Shown here piece after piece: positions 25,538 through 32,854 of a stretch of DNA of 34,341 bases. Position 1 is the first letter of the stretch. Each line of letters opens with the position of its first letter. The stretch comes from Geobacter sp. GTDB taxonomy: Bacteria; Desulfobacterota; Desulfuromonadia; Geobacterales; Geobacteraceae. Location of the stretch: contig RPRC01000100.1 in assembly GCA_003857395.1 (NCBI GenBank), positions 1 to 34,341 of the forward strand, read 5' to 3'. Under the pieces are notes generated by a model that saw nothing but the letters and a program-made list of their open reading frames with translations, had not been told where the DNA came from and ran no database searches. The position numbers were made by a program, and so were the translations under genes.

Positions 25538-26409
25538 TAGATAATAATCTTCATGAAATCAGGAATTGCCCGGATGTGAACAGGGGCGTCAAAATAGTAA
25601 TCTCCATCTGCCTGAAGAGGTTTTGTCCCGCGAATCTCAAGTTCGCGCGCCGGAAAGGTAATGATACCGGAGCCCTTGAGTCCTCGACCAGCGAGCAAGC
25701 TGGGAAGGGTTTTCAGATACTCCAGCCTTGTTTCGTGTTCGATGCAGACAACCTGGAATTCCGGCTCGAAAAGAGAAGCTCCCGGAGCGAAAAGGATGTT
25801 TCCGCCGTACTTTGCCCCGTTGCAGACAACTACGCTATGGCATTCAACAACCCTGGAGCCGGAAACAACCTCGAACCGGCTTTTTTCCCATGATTGCAGC
25901 ACACGGAGAGCGGAAAGAAAGTAAGCCCCTTTTTTGAAGAGCCTCTTTTCCCTGGTCTTGACCCCCTTGACCACACTACCGTCGAGCCCGACACCCGCCA
26001 TCAGGAGAAAAGTGTGCCTTGTTTCGTCTTTTTCAATAGAGCCGACACAAAGATTCCGGGACATCCCGGCGGCAATCTTCTCGAGTGCCGCCTCTGGAGA
26101 CATGATCCCCAGTTCGCGGCAAAGCACATTGGAGGTCCCAAACGGAATTACGGCCAGTGTTGCGGTTCCCGGAGTCAGGCCGTTCACGACTGCATTGATT
26201 GTCCCGTCTCCTGCTCCGACAATGATAAGGGGGTTCTGTTGGCTGCGGCATGCTGCCTGTGCACATCTGACGGCAGATTCGGGAGTGCTGACGTGCTGCA
26301 GGTCCGGAATAATGCCATGACTGACAAGAAAATCCAGCACCCCGGAAAGTTTTTGGGGAGTAAAACTTCCTGAAAGGGGATTTGTTATGACTGTACAGGT
26401 GCCAGGCAT
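25537..26409 (-). CDS. Diacylglycerol kinase-family lipid kinase
   Basis: A 290-residue protein of the YegS/DagK (DAGK catalytic) family, which phosphorylates diacylglycerol or related lipids at the inner membrane. TVITNPLSG (6-14), the ATP-binding GAGDGTINAVVNG (65-77, with A66 where GGDGT is usual), PFGTSNVLCRELG (89-101) and the MAGVGLDG loop are visible. The C-terminal domain ends PLQADGDYY then IRAIPDFMKIII. ATG 26409 has AAAGGA 8 nt upstream; an open frame to 26454 would start with GTG and lacks a good site. The stop codon lies at the edge of the 209-bp repeat element. Confidence 0.85.
   Translation of the reverse strand: MPGTCTVITNPLSGSFTPQKLSGVLDFLVSHGIIPDLQHVSTPESAVRCAQAACRSQQNPLIIVGAGDGTINAVVNGLTPGTATLAVIPFGTSNVLCRELGIMSPEAALEKIAAGMSRNLCVGSIEKDETRHTFLLMAGVGLDGSVVKGVKTREKRLFKKGAYFLSALRVLQSWEKSRFEVVSGSRVVECHSVVVCNGAKYGGNILFAPGASLFEPEFQVVCIEHETRLEYLKTLPSLLAGRGLKGSGIITFPARELEIRGTKPLQADGDYYFDAPVHIRAIPDFMKIII
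25538..25543. repeat. Direct repeat (right), candidate target-site duplication
   Basis: Second copy of TAGATA, directly after the right terminal repeat and inside the last codons of the lipid kinase gene. Confidence 0.5.
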
Positions 26410-26452
26410 GAAGTCCGTCCTTTTGCTTTCTGGATAGAGTAAAAGCAACCGC

Positions 26453-26472
26453 ACTTTTCCGCAAGGAAAAGT
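26453..26472. other. Perfect 8-bp hairpin before the lipid kinase gene
   Basis: ACTTTTCC (26453-26460) and GGAAAAGT (26465-26472) pair perfectly around GCAA, which is a GNRA tetraloop in plus-strand RNA. It lies 43 nt upstream of the lipid kinase start and could be an operator palindrome or 5' leader structure. The rest of the 300-bp gene-free stretch 26410-26709 holds no further recognisable gene; it also contains the hairpin at 26638-26671. Confidence 0.45.
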
Positions 26473-26637
26473 TTACGAAGGACGTATCCAAAATATCCTC
26501 ATGCTCTAATTCCTTGTGCAGGTGGAACTCAGGGGTTCATAAAGAGGTGCACTGCAGATTTGAAGTGCCAATGGCCCAAATTCCTAAGGAGCTCTTCTTA
26601 GAAAAACTAATCGCCTGCATGGAGGGATAGTAATGGG

Positions 26638-26671
26638 AAGGGATCGGGTAGTTTCGAGCTCCCGATCCCTT
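26638..26671 (-). terminator. Strong hairpin after the Lon-like gene, possible terminator
   Basis: AAGGGATCGGG (26638-26648) and its exact complement (26661-26671) form an 11-bp stem with a 12-nt loop, 38 nt past the stop of the Lon-like gene on the minus strand. No U-tract follows in that direction. It may terminate inefficiently or protect the mRNA 3' end. Confidence 0.5.
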
Positions 26672-26709
26672 GACTGCGGTGGGTTCTTGCTGTCCATGGT
26701 CAGATCAGG

Positions 26710-29127
26710 TTATTTTTTCTCGTCTTTATCATTGCCGGCGGTAAAACTTTTCATGTTTTCCAGGATTTCGCGCAATCGCATATCAACTTTCTGATTGATG
26801 GTTCCCTCGGGATAGCGGCCATCAGGCCCTTTTTCACCGGCAGGTACGCCAGTGAGGATTTCGATCCCCTGGTCGATGGTCTCTACACTCCAGATATTGA
26901 ATTTCCCGGCACTAATCGCTTTCACCACTTCATCCGTCAGCATCAGGTTGCGGATGTTGCTGCGGGGGATCAAGACACCCTGCTCGCCGGTAAGTCCTTT
27001 TGCTTTACAGACGGCGAAGAATCCTTCAATTTTGTAGTTTACGCCACCGATGGGCTGTACTTTGCCGAGTTGGTTTACACTGCCGGTAACTGCGATTCCC
27101 TGTTTGATCGGGACGCCGGAAAGAACAGACAGGAGTGCGTACAGTTCCGTGGACGATGCGCTGTCACCTTCAATACCATCGTAGGACTGCTCGAAACAAA
27201 TGGAGGCGGAGAATGATAGAGGCTTGTCATGAGCGAATTTCCCTCCCAGGTAGCCTGTAAGGATAAGCACGCCCTTGTCGTGAATCGGACCGGAAAGTTT
27301 TACCTCCCGTTCGATGTTGACCATTCCCCCTTTTCCCATGAAAACGCGGGCGGTGACTCGGGAAGGCCTGCCGAATGAGTAGTCTCCCAAGGTCATGACC
27401 GACAGACCGTTAACCTGGCCGACTTCACTTCCAGACGTGTCCACCAGGATCGTTCCGTCGGCAATAAGCTGCTGGAGACGCTCTTCGACCAGATTGTTCC
27501 GGTAGATTTTCTCATCAATGGCCTGTTTGACATAAGCGCGAGTGACGGTTGAACTCCCGTCCCTTCCTGCCCAGAAATCAGCTTCCCGAATCAGGTCGGC
27601 AATTTCCATGAACTGGGTGGAAAATCTTTCCTGATCTTCAACCATGCGGCCAGAGTATTCGATGATGCCCGCCACCGCTCCTCTGTCAAAGGGACGCAGG
27701 CGCTCCCTGTTGCAGTGACTGGAAATAAATAGGGCGTAATCCTTAATAATTTCGGGGGAATTGGTGACCCGACTTTCAAAGTCTGCTTTCACCTTGAAAA
27801 ATTTCCGGTAATCCGGCTCCATATGAAACAGAAGATAATAGATCCATGGGGAGCCGATCATGATGATCTTTGCCTGCATCGGTATCGGCTCCGGTTTCAA
27901 GGTAACGACGGTGATAATCCGATACTGTTCCAGAACGTCCTCAATCTTGATCTCGCTGTTACGAATACAGCGCTTCAACGCATCCCAGGAGAATGGGCTG
28001 ATCAAGATGTCACGAGCGTTGACAATCAAATAGCCGTCGTTTGCCTTATGCAGGGCACCAGGTTTGATGAGGGTGAAGTCCGTGGTCGCAACGCCTCCAA
28101 CTTGCATAACATGGTCGATGCGGCCGAAAAGATTATTGTATGTCGGGTTTGCTTCGAAAACAACCGGAGCCCCGTGCTGTTCACAGTTGTCCACAAAGAG
28201 GTTGACTGTATAGCGTTCGAACGATGGTGTTTGTGCCGGAAGTTTGAGGCCGGGGAACGGCGGCGGCTGCTGGGTGCCTTTAAAGTCTTCCAGATTGAGG
28301 AGGATGTCCTCTTGAACGTCGTCCAGGTAGGTTAGCACGCGAGAGAACTCGGCGTATTTCTCCTTCAGCGGCTCAATATAATGACCGACAGCGGACAGGC
28401 CCAAGCTGCGGTCAAGCTTGGCCAGACTTTCCTTGACAATTTTTTCGTTTTCACGAATCTGGCTGATGAGATCGGCGAGTTTTTCCTTGAGTGCGTTACC
28501 GATATCATCGATTTTTTTCTTCTCCTCGGCTGGAAGTTCTTCATATTCCTCCTGGGTGAAGTTTCGCCCTTCCTTCTGGGGAATCATTACCAGTCCGGAT
28601 ACGGTCCTCTGGAGAGAAAATCCCTGTTCCTGCGCTTCCTGCTCCAGGGCGGAAAAAATAGCATTGTTCTTTTCCTGGTGCTGCTGGACAATGGCGGCTT
28701 TCTGGTTTTCATAGTCCTTGCTCTCAAGCGCTTTGGGGATATCGTTTCGGACAGTGGTGAGGAGTTCCCGCATGTCATTTTCCAGTTTGCATCCCATGCC
28801 GGCCTTGAGTGCCAAGGCTATCGGATTGTCCGGGGATTTGAAATTATGGACATAGCACCAATCGTGTGGGGCGGGTTCTGTTTTGGCCCTTTTTTTCAGC
28901 AGTTTCATGATGGAAGAGGTTCTGCCGGTCCCTGCTTCCCCGGAAATATAGAGATTGAAGCCGCTTTCCGACATGTCGAGGCTGAATTCTATGGAACGGA
29001 GGGCTCGTTCCTGACCAATGGTTCCTTCCAGTTCGGGAAGGTCATGAGTTGTCTCAAAATCGAACTGAGTCGTATCACAGACCCACCTGAGATTTCCCAG
29101 CGGGACCTTGAAATCGTCGGTAGCCAT
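26710..29127 (-). CDS. Lon-like ATP-dependent protease (COG1067 / LonC-type)
   Basis: An 805-residue protein with an N-terminal AAA+ module and a C-terminal Lon protease domain. The Ser-Lys dyad is S656 (EGDSASS) and K699 (NYKIEG), 43 residues apart as in E. coli Lon (S679/K722). A long insertion with coiled-coil character (about 120-260) replaces the normal Lon N-domain. The Walker A-like loop reads GEAGTGRT (63-70), with Arg69 in the place of the usual Lys, so ATPase activity is doubtful. ATG 29127 follows an excellent AAAGGAGG site; a 7-residue longer frame lacks one. It would degrade unfolded or specific proteins; the substrate is unknown. Confidence 0.88.
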   Translation of the reverse strand: MATDDFKVPLGNLRWVCDTTQFDFETTHDLPELEGTIGQERALRSIEFSLDMSESGFNLYISGEAGTGRTSSIMKLLKKRAKTEPAPHDWCYVHNFKSPDNPIALALKAGMGCKLENDMRELLTTVRNDIPKALESKDYENQKAAIVQQHQEKNNAIFSALEQEAQEQGFSLQRTVSGLVMIPQKEGRNFTQEEYEELPAEEKKKIDDIGNALKEKLADLISQIRENEKIVKESLAKLDRSLGLSAVGHYIEPLKEKYAEFSRVLTYLDDVQEDILLNLEDFKGTQQPPPFPGLKLPAQTPSFERYTVNLFVDNCEQHGAPVVFEANPTYNNLFGRIDHVMQVGGVATTDFTLIKPGALHKANDGYLIVNARDILISPFSWDALKRCIRNSEIKIEDVLEQYRIITVVTLKPEPIPMQAKIIMIGSPWIYYLLFHMEPDYRKFFKVKADFESRVTNSPEIIKDYALFISSHCNRERLRPFDRGAVAGIIEYSGRMVEDQERFSTQFMEIADLIREADFWAGRDGSSTVTRAYVKQAIDEKIYRNNLVEERLQQLIADGTILVDTSGSEVGQVNGLSVMTLGDYSFGRPSRVTARVFMGKGGMVNIEREVKLSGPIHDKGVLILTGYLGGKFAHDKPLSFSASICFEQSYDGIEGDSASSTELYALLSVLSGVPIKQGIAVTGSVNQLGKVQPIGGVNYKIEGFFAVCKAKGLTGEQGVLIPRSNIRNLMLTDEVVKAISAGKFNIWSVETIDQGIEILTGVPAGEKGPDGRYPEGTINQKVDMRLREILENMKSFTAGNDKDEKK

Positions 29128-29336
29128 AAATTCCTCCTTTATCGTCACTACATGTACAAGAATACTTCAAATCGACAGTCCTGCCAGGCGGAAGTTTTCT
29201 GTAGATAAACTTGCTGGCTTCGCACTGCATTTAAAAACAAGCTCCTCCTCTTGCAGCTCCGCTAAAGCCAGGGCGACGCGGAGTTGGCCGGAATGAAAAA
29301 ATGGTGGTTTCTGATATTGTACAGTGTCTCAACTAT

Positions 29337-30761
29337 TCACGCGTGTATTGCCCTGTGCAGTGAGTCAAGTGCAGCTTCTTTCAATGCTTCCGACAGGGTG
29401 GGATGGGCATGAAACGTCAAGGCGATATCTTCGGCGGTTCCTCCGTAGGTTATGACGGTGATCGCTTCACTGATCAGGTCGGAGGCATGGGGTCCAAAGA
29501 TATGGACTCCGAAGACCCTGCCGGTGTCCCTGTGGGCCAGGATCTTAACGAAACCTTCAGCATCATCCATACAGCGGGCGCGTCCATTTGCGGAGAAGGA
29601 AAACCTGCCGATGACGTAGGGGCTTGAGGACTCGTTGAGCTGCTCTTCGGTTTTCCCTACTGAGGCAACTTCCGGCTTGGTGTAGGTAACGGAGGGGATG
29701 AAATCGTATTCCACGAGGGACGCCTGGCCTGTCATCCGTTCCACAACCACGACTCCTTCTTCCATTGCCTTATGGGCAAGGAGAGGCCCTGTGATCAGAT
29801 CACCGATGGCAAAAATGCCGGGTGAACTGGTCTGATAGTCATCTCCAACAGTTATCCTTCCCGTTGCATCGAGACGGATCCCTGCTTCTGAAAGTCCGAG
29901 ACCGGCTGTTTCCGGAACCCTCCCGATGGAGACAAGGATTTTGTCGCAGTGCAATTCTTCCGAAACACCGTCGACAACAATTTCCGCTTTGATACTCTCT
30001 TGCAAGAGCTCTGTTGATGCAACTTTTGCGTCAAACAGAAAACGGATTCCCTGCCTGGTAAGCGACCGCAGGAGTGCTTCTGCTACCTGTTCGTCCGTGT
30101 GGGGGAGGAATGTGGGGAGCGTTTCGACTACGGTTACCTTGGCACCGAGTCGGTTCCAGAGCGAACCGAGTTCCAGTCCAATATACCCCGCTCCGATAAT
30201 GAGCAAATGGGAGGGAACTGTGCTGAAAGAGAGGGCTTCGCGGGAACTCACCACCTGCTTTCCGTCAAAGGGAAGAGAAGGCAGCTCCACGGGATGACTG
30301 CCGGTTGCCAGGAGAACGCGCTTTCCATTGATGAGGAGGGGGATCGCCGGACTATCGGCCGAGGTGACCGCAACCACCTGCAGACCGTCCCTGCGCGCAC
30401 CCGCAAGTTTTCCGTTTCCATGGAAGCGCTGGATTCTGTTTTTCTTGATCAGGTAGGCGATACCTTCAGCCAGTTTGCCCACGATCTCTACTTTCCGGGC
30501 CATCATTTTGGCCAGGTCGAGCTTCAAACCCTCAATGGCTATCCCGTGGCGGTCAAAACCATCCCGCGCCAGGGCGAATAATTCGCTGGAATCAAGCAGT
30601 GCCTTACTGGGTATACAGCCCTCATTCAGGCAAACCCCACCGAGGGTTTTCGTTTTTTCCACCAACGCCACCTTCATGCCAAGCTGGGCTGCCCGGATTG
30701 CTGCGGTATAACCACCGGGACCGGCTCCGATGACGATCAGGTCGAAACTATCGTCGGGCAT
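29337..30761 (-). CDS. lpdA: Dihydrolipoamide dehydrogenase (E3)
   Basis: A 474-residue FAD disulfide oxidoreductase that reoxidises the lipoyl groups of E2 with NAD+. The FAD site GAGPGGYTAA (12-21), redox pair C44/C49 in GGVCLNEGCIPSK (Val instead of the common Thr before the first Cys), NAD site GAGYIGLELG, and the C-terminal H453/E458 catalytic pair (HAHPTLSE) are visible. GGAGG precedes the ATG. It lies in the same direction as sucA and sucB but is separated from sucB by a toxin-antitoxin pair. Gaps of 101 nt before it and 209 nt after it may hold its own signals. Confidence 0.95.
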   Translation of the reverse strand: MPDDSFDLIVIGAGPGGYTAAIRAAQLGMKVALVEKTKTLGGVCLNEGCIPSKALLDSSELFALARDGFDRHGIAIEGLKLDLAKMMARKVEIVGKLAEGIAYLIKKNRIQRFHGNGKLAGARRDGLQVVAVTSADSPAIPLLINGKRVLLATGSHPVELPSLPFDGKQVVSSREALSFSTVPSHLLIIGAGYIGLELGSLWNRLGAKVTVVETLPTFLPHTDEQVAEALLRSLTRQGIRFLFDAKVASTELLQESIKAEIVVDGVSEELHCDKILVSIGRVPETAGLGLSEAGIRLDATGRITVGDDYQTSSPGIFAIGDLITGPLLAHKAMEEGVVVVERMTGQASLVEYDFIPSVTYTKPEVASVGKTEEQLNESSSPYVIGRFSFSANGRARCMDDAEGFVKILAHRDTGRVFGVHIFGPHASDLISEAITVITYGGTAEDIALTFHAHPTLSEALKEAALDSLHRAIHA

Positions 30762-30862
30762 TCAGAAAACCTCCAAATTATCTGTTGTTTAACGGGTTTT
30801 GAGAGATTATTTACAATGTGTTTTTACGGGTCTGCGAGTGTTGCTGGCTGAGACTTCAGTAT

Positions 30863-31165
30863 TTAAATTATTTCCAGTAACCGTGTCCCATGAATAACTC
30901 TGAGTACAAAAACTGTGGTTCCTGATATCCTGTATATAATTCGGTAGTTACCGTGGATGAGATGGCGATATCGGGTGCCTAGTAGCTCGTTTTCAGGAAC
31001 AAGTGGACAGCGTTCGGGAAACATTCCCAGTGTGTCGACGCACTTTTCAAGTGCAAGAATGAAAGACTCGGCAGCTGCCGGACTGTCTTCAGCAATATAT
31101 GACCAGATATCCTCGATATCCGCTTCAGCGGTCGGGGTGATTTGAACGCTATATTTTGCGGGCAT
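30863..31165 (-). CDS. ParE/RelE-superfamily toxin
   Basis: A 100-residue type II toxin. ITPTAEADIEDIWSYIAED at the start, SFILALEKCVDTLGMFPERC, RYRHLIHGNYRIIYRISGT and VLRVIHGTRLLE fit the ParE/RelE fold, closest to ParE-like proteins (the R-x-L-I-H-G-N-Y-R-I-I-Y core). Known members poison gyrase (ParE) or cleave mRNA (RelE); which applies cannot be decided here. The start lies inside the antitoxin gene (17-bp overlap), so translation is coupled to the antitoxin. Confidence 0.88.
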   Translation of the reverse strand: MPAKYSVQITPTAEADIEDIWSYIAEDSPAAAESFILALEKCVDTLGMFPERCPLVPENELLGTRYRHLIHGNYRIIYRISGTTVFVLRVIHGTRLLEII

Positions 31166-31427
31166 TTTTGAACTTTGTCAGGAATTCCCGCATTGGCCTG
31201 GTTTTACCGGCAGAAGCTTCTTCTTCAGCAGGGGCAAGTAGCTTTGCAAGATTTGACGCCTTCAGGTGCTTTTCGTAGACATCAACATCCATGATTACAG
31301 AATCAGCTCTACCGTTAACCGTTAAAACTACCGGTCTCTTTGTTGCGTGAATCTGGTCGAGTATTTCACGAGTGTTGCGTTTCAGGTCGGTTACCGAGCG
31401 GATGTCTTCAGCAAGATTAATGGCCAT
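31149..31427 (-). CDS. Phd/YefM-family antitoxin
   Basis: A 92-residue antitoxin. The N-terminal part (AINLAEDIRSVTDLKRN, then REILDQIHATKRPVVLTVNG and ADSVIMDVDVYEKH) is the Phd/YefM DNA-binding fold; the acidic and basic C-terminus would neutralise the toxin. It is the first gene of the pair, with GGAGAA 6 nt before the ATG. A promoter with overlapping palindromes lies directly upstream, consistent with autorepression by the complex. Confidence 0.88.
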   Translation of the reverse strand: MAINLAEDIRSVTDLKRNTREILDQIHATKRPVVLTVNGRADSVIMDVDVYEKHLKASNLAKLLAPAEEEASAGKTRPMREFLTKFKNARKI

Positions 31428-31460
31428 AATATTCTCCAGGTAATGTTATATATGGCACTA

Positions 31461-31489
31461 AATATAGCATCATATTTGATGTTGATCAA
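31461..31489 (-). promoter_or_regulatory. Promoter and operator of the toxin-antitoxin pair
   Basis: On the minus strand TTGATC (31489-31484) and TATATT (31466-31461) are separated by 17 nt, a good sigma70 pattern about 34 nt before the antitoxin ATG. CATCA-TATT-TGATG (31468-31481) forms an inverted repeat in the spacer and TTGATCAA (31482-31489) is a palindrome over the -35 box. Binding there by a Phd/toxin complex would block RNA polymerase. Confidence 0.6.
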
Positions 31490-31543
31490 TGCGATAGTAT
31501 CGGGTTGTTGAAATTCTCCTGCTTGTTCGGCACTGCTAAGCCA

Positions 31544-32749
31544 TCATCCCTCCAGCAGCTTCTCATCCGGTTCTTCCAATAGTGCCTTTACCTTCTTGAG
31601 AAACTGCACCCCTTCACGGCCATCGATGATCCTGTGGTCGTAGGATAGGGCAAGATACATCATCGGCCGGATTACAACCTTTCCAAGGAGAGCAACGGGT
31701 CGGTCCTGGATAAGGTGCATGCCGAGGATTGCACTCTGGGGCGGGTTGATGAGGGGTGTTCCAAGGAGTGAGCCAAAGACCCCGCCATTACTGATGGTAA
31801 AGGTTCCCCCTTCGAGGTCGTTGATCGAAAGGGTGTTGGTCCGTACTTTTTCAACGAAACCGTTGATTGTTCGCTCAATTTCCGGGAAAGGGAGCTGGTC
31901 TGCATCCCGGAGAACCGGTACCACCAGACCCTTGTCTCCACTTATGGCAATGCTGATATCATAAAAATGCTGATATATGATGTCGTCTCCGTCAATACGT
32001 GCATTCACCGCGGGAAATTCCTTCAGGGAATCCACACACGCCTTGACGAAGAAGGGCATGTAACCGAGGGTGACACCATGATGTTGCTGGAAATAGTCCT
32101 TGTATTTCCGTCGGAGGGCAATCACCCTGCCCATATCGACCTCATTAAAGGTGGTCACCATTGCGGTCTGCTGGCGGGCTTCAGTGAGTCTCTCCGCGAT
32201 CCGTTTGCGGATCGGTGTCATCGCTTTCCTCGTAACGGGGCGTTCTTTGTGCGCCAGATAAGAGGGCGGTTCCTCCGTTCTGACAAGTGGGGGCGTCGGC
32301 TGTTTTACTGCCTCTGCAATGGCTGCAGGTCCGGATTCCACCGGCGGCTCAGGTGTCGGTTTGTCTGCAAGCTTGCCGGTGGCTTGCTGTTTGAGAAAGT
32401 CTTCCGCGAGAATCCGCCCTTTCTTGCCGCTTCCCTTGATCGTTTCCGGCTGGACAGCCTTTTCGCGTGCCAGCTTTCGGGCAGCAGGAGACAGTGACGG
32501 CTGGGTCGCGACCGGGCGCTCTGTTTCACGGATTGTCGCGATGATGGTTCCTATCGCAACGGTTTTCCCTTCTGGCACCAGAATGGAGAGGATGCCGTCT
32601 GCATCGGCATTTATTTCCAGTGTCACCTTATCCGTTTCCAGTTCACACAACGGATCTTCTTTGCGAACCCGTTCACCATTTTTTTGGTGCCATTTTGCGA
32701 CCAGTGCCTCTACAATCGATTCGCCCACTTCGGGCACGCGTATTTCCAT
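31544..32749 (-). CDS. sucB: 2-oxoglutarate dehydrogenase E2, dihydrolipoyl succinyltransferase
   Basis: A 401-residue E2 component. The lipoyl domain (1-78) carries K41 in ETDKVTLEI; a Pro/Ala/Glu linker precedes the E1/E3-binding domain ([34 protein letters not shown]) and a second linker; the catalytic domain ends in [15 protein letters not shown] with H372 and D376. Domain order and the succinyltransferase-type lipoyl motif (ETDKV) fit SucB. ATG 32749 has GGAG upstream; a 4-residue longer frame does not. It follows sucA after 105 nt that contain a REP-like palindrome. Confidence 0.93.
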   Translation of the reverse strand: MEIRVPEVGESIVEALVAKWHQKNGERVRKEDPLCELETDKVTLEINADADGILSILVPEGKTVAIGTIIATIRETERPVATQPSLSPAARKLAREKAVQPETIKGSGKKGRILAEDFLKQQATGKLADKPTPEPPVESGPAAIAEAVKQPTPPLVRTEEPPSYLAHKERPVTRKAMTPIRKRIAERLTEARQQTAMVTTFNEVDMGRVIALRRKYKDYFQQHHGVTLGYMPFFVKACVDSLKEFPAVNARIDGDDIIYQHFYDISIAISGDKGLVVPVLRDADQLPFPEIERTINGFVEKVRTNTLSINDLEGGTFTISNGGVFGSLLGTPLINPPQSAILGMHLIQDRPVALLGKVVIRPMMYLALSYDHRIIDGREGVQFLKKVKALLEEPDEKLLEG

Positions 32750-32778
32750 GAAATTCTCCAAAAGTAATCAGTTATGCA

Positions 32779-32832
32779 GGGCAGGTCTCTGTGGGTGTCC
32801 TTCAAAGGCGGGCGGCCACAGGGGGCCGCCCC
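32779..32832. repeat. REP-like double hairpin between sucA and sucB
   Basis: GGGCGGCC (32810-32817) and GGCCGCCC (32824-32831) form an 8-bp GC-only stem with a 6-nt loop, next to a weaker hairpin formed by GGGCA (32779-32783) and TGTCC (32796-32800). The layout and GC content look like an interspersed repeat rather than a local signal; similar 'GGGCGxCCACAGGGGGxCGCCC' palindromes are, from memory, common in several bacterial genomes. Confidence 0.55.
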
Positions 32833-32854
32833 TACACCACAGTACCGTTAGAAT

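Noticed and set aside
28381..29208. A 275-codon open frame on the plus strand
   Set aside because: It lies antisense to the N-terminal half of the Lon-like protease gene, has no recognisable domain or ribosome site, and is a shadow of that gene's codon bias.
31967..32497. A 176-codon open frame on the plus strand
   Set aside because: It is antisense within sucB, with no family features.
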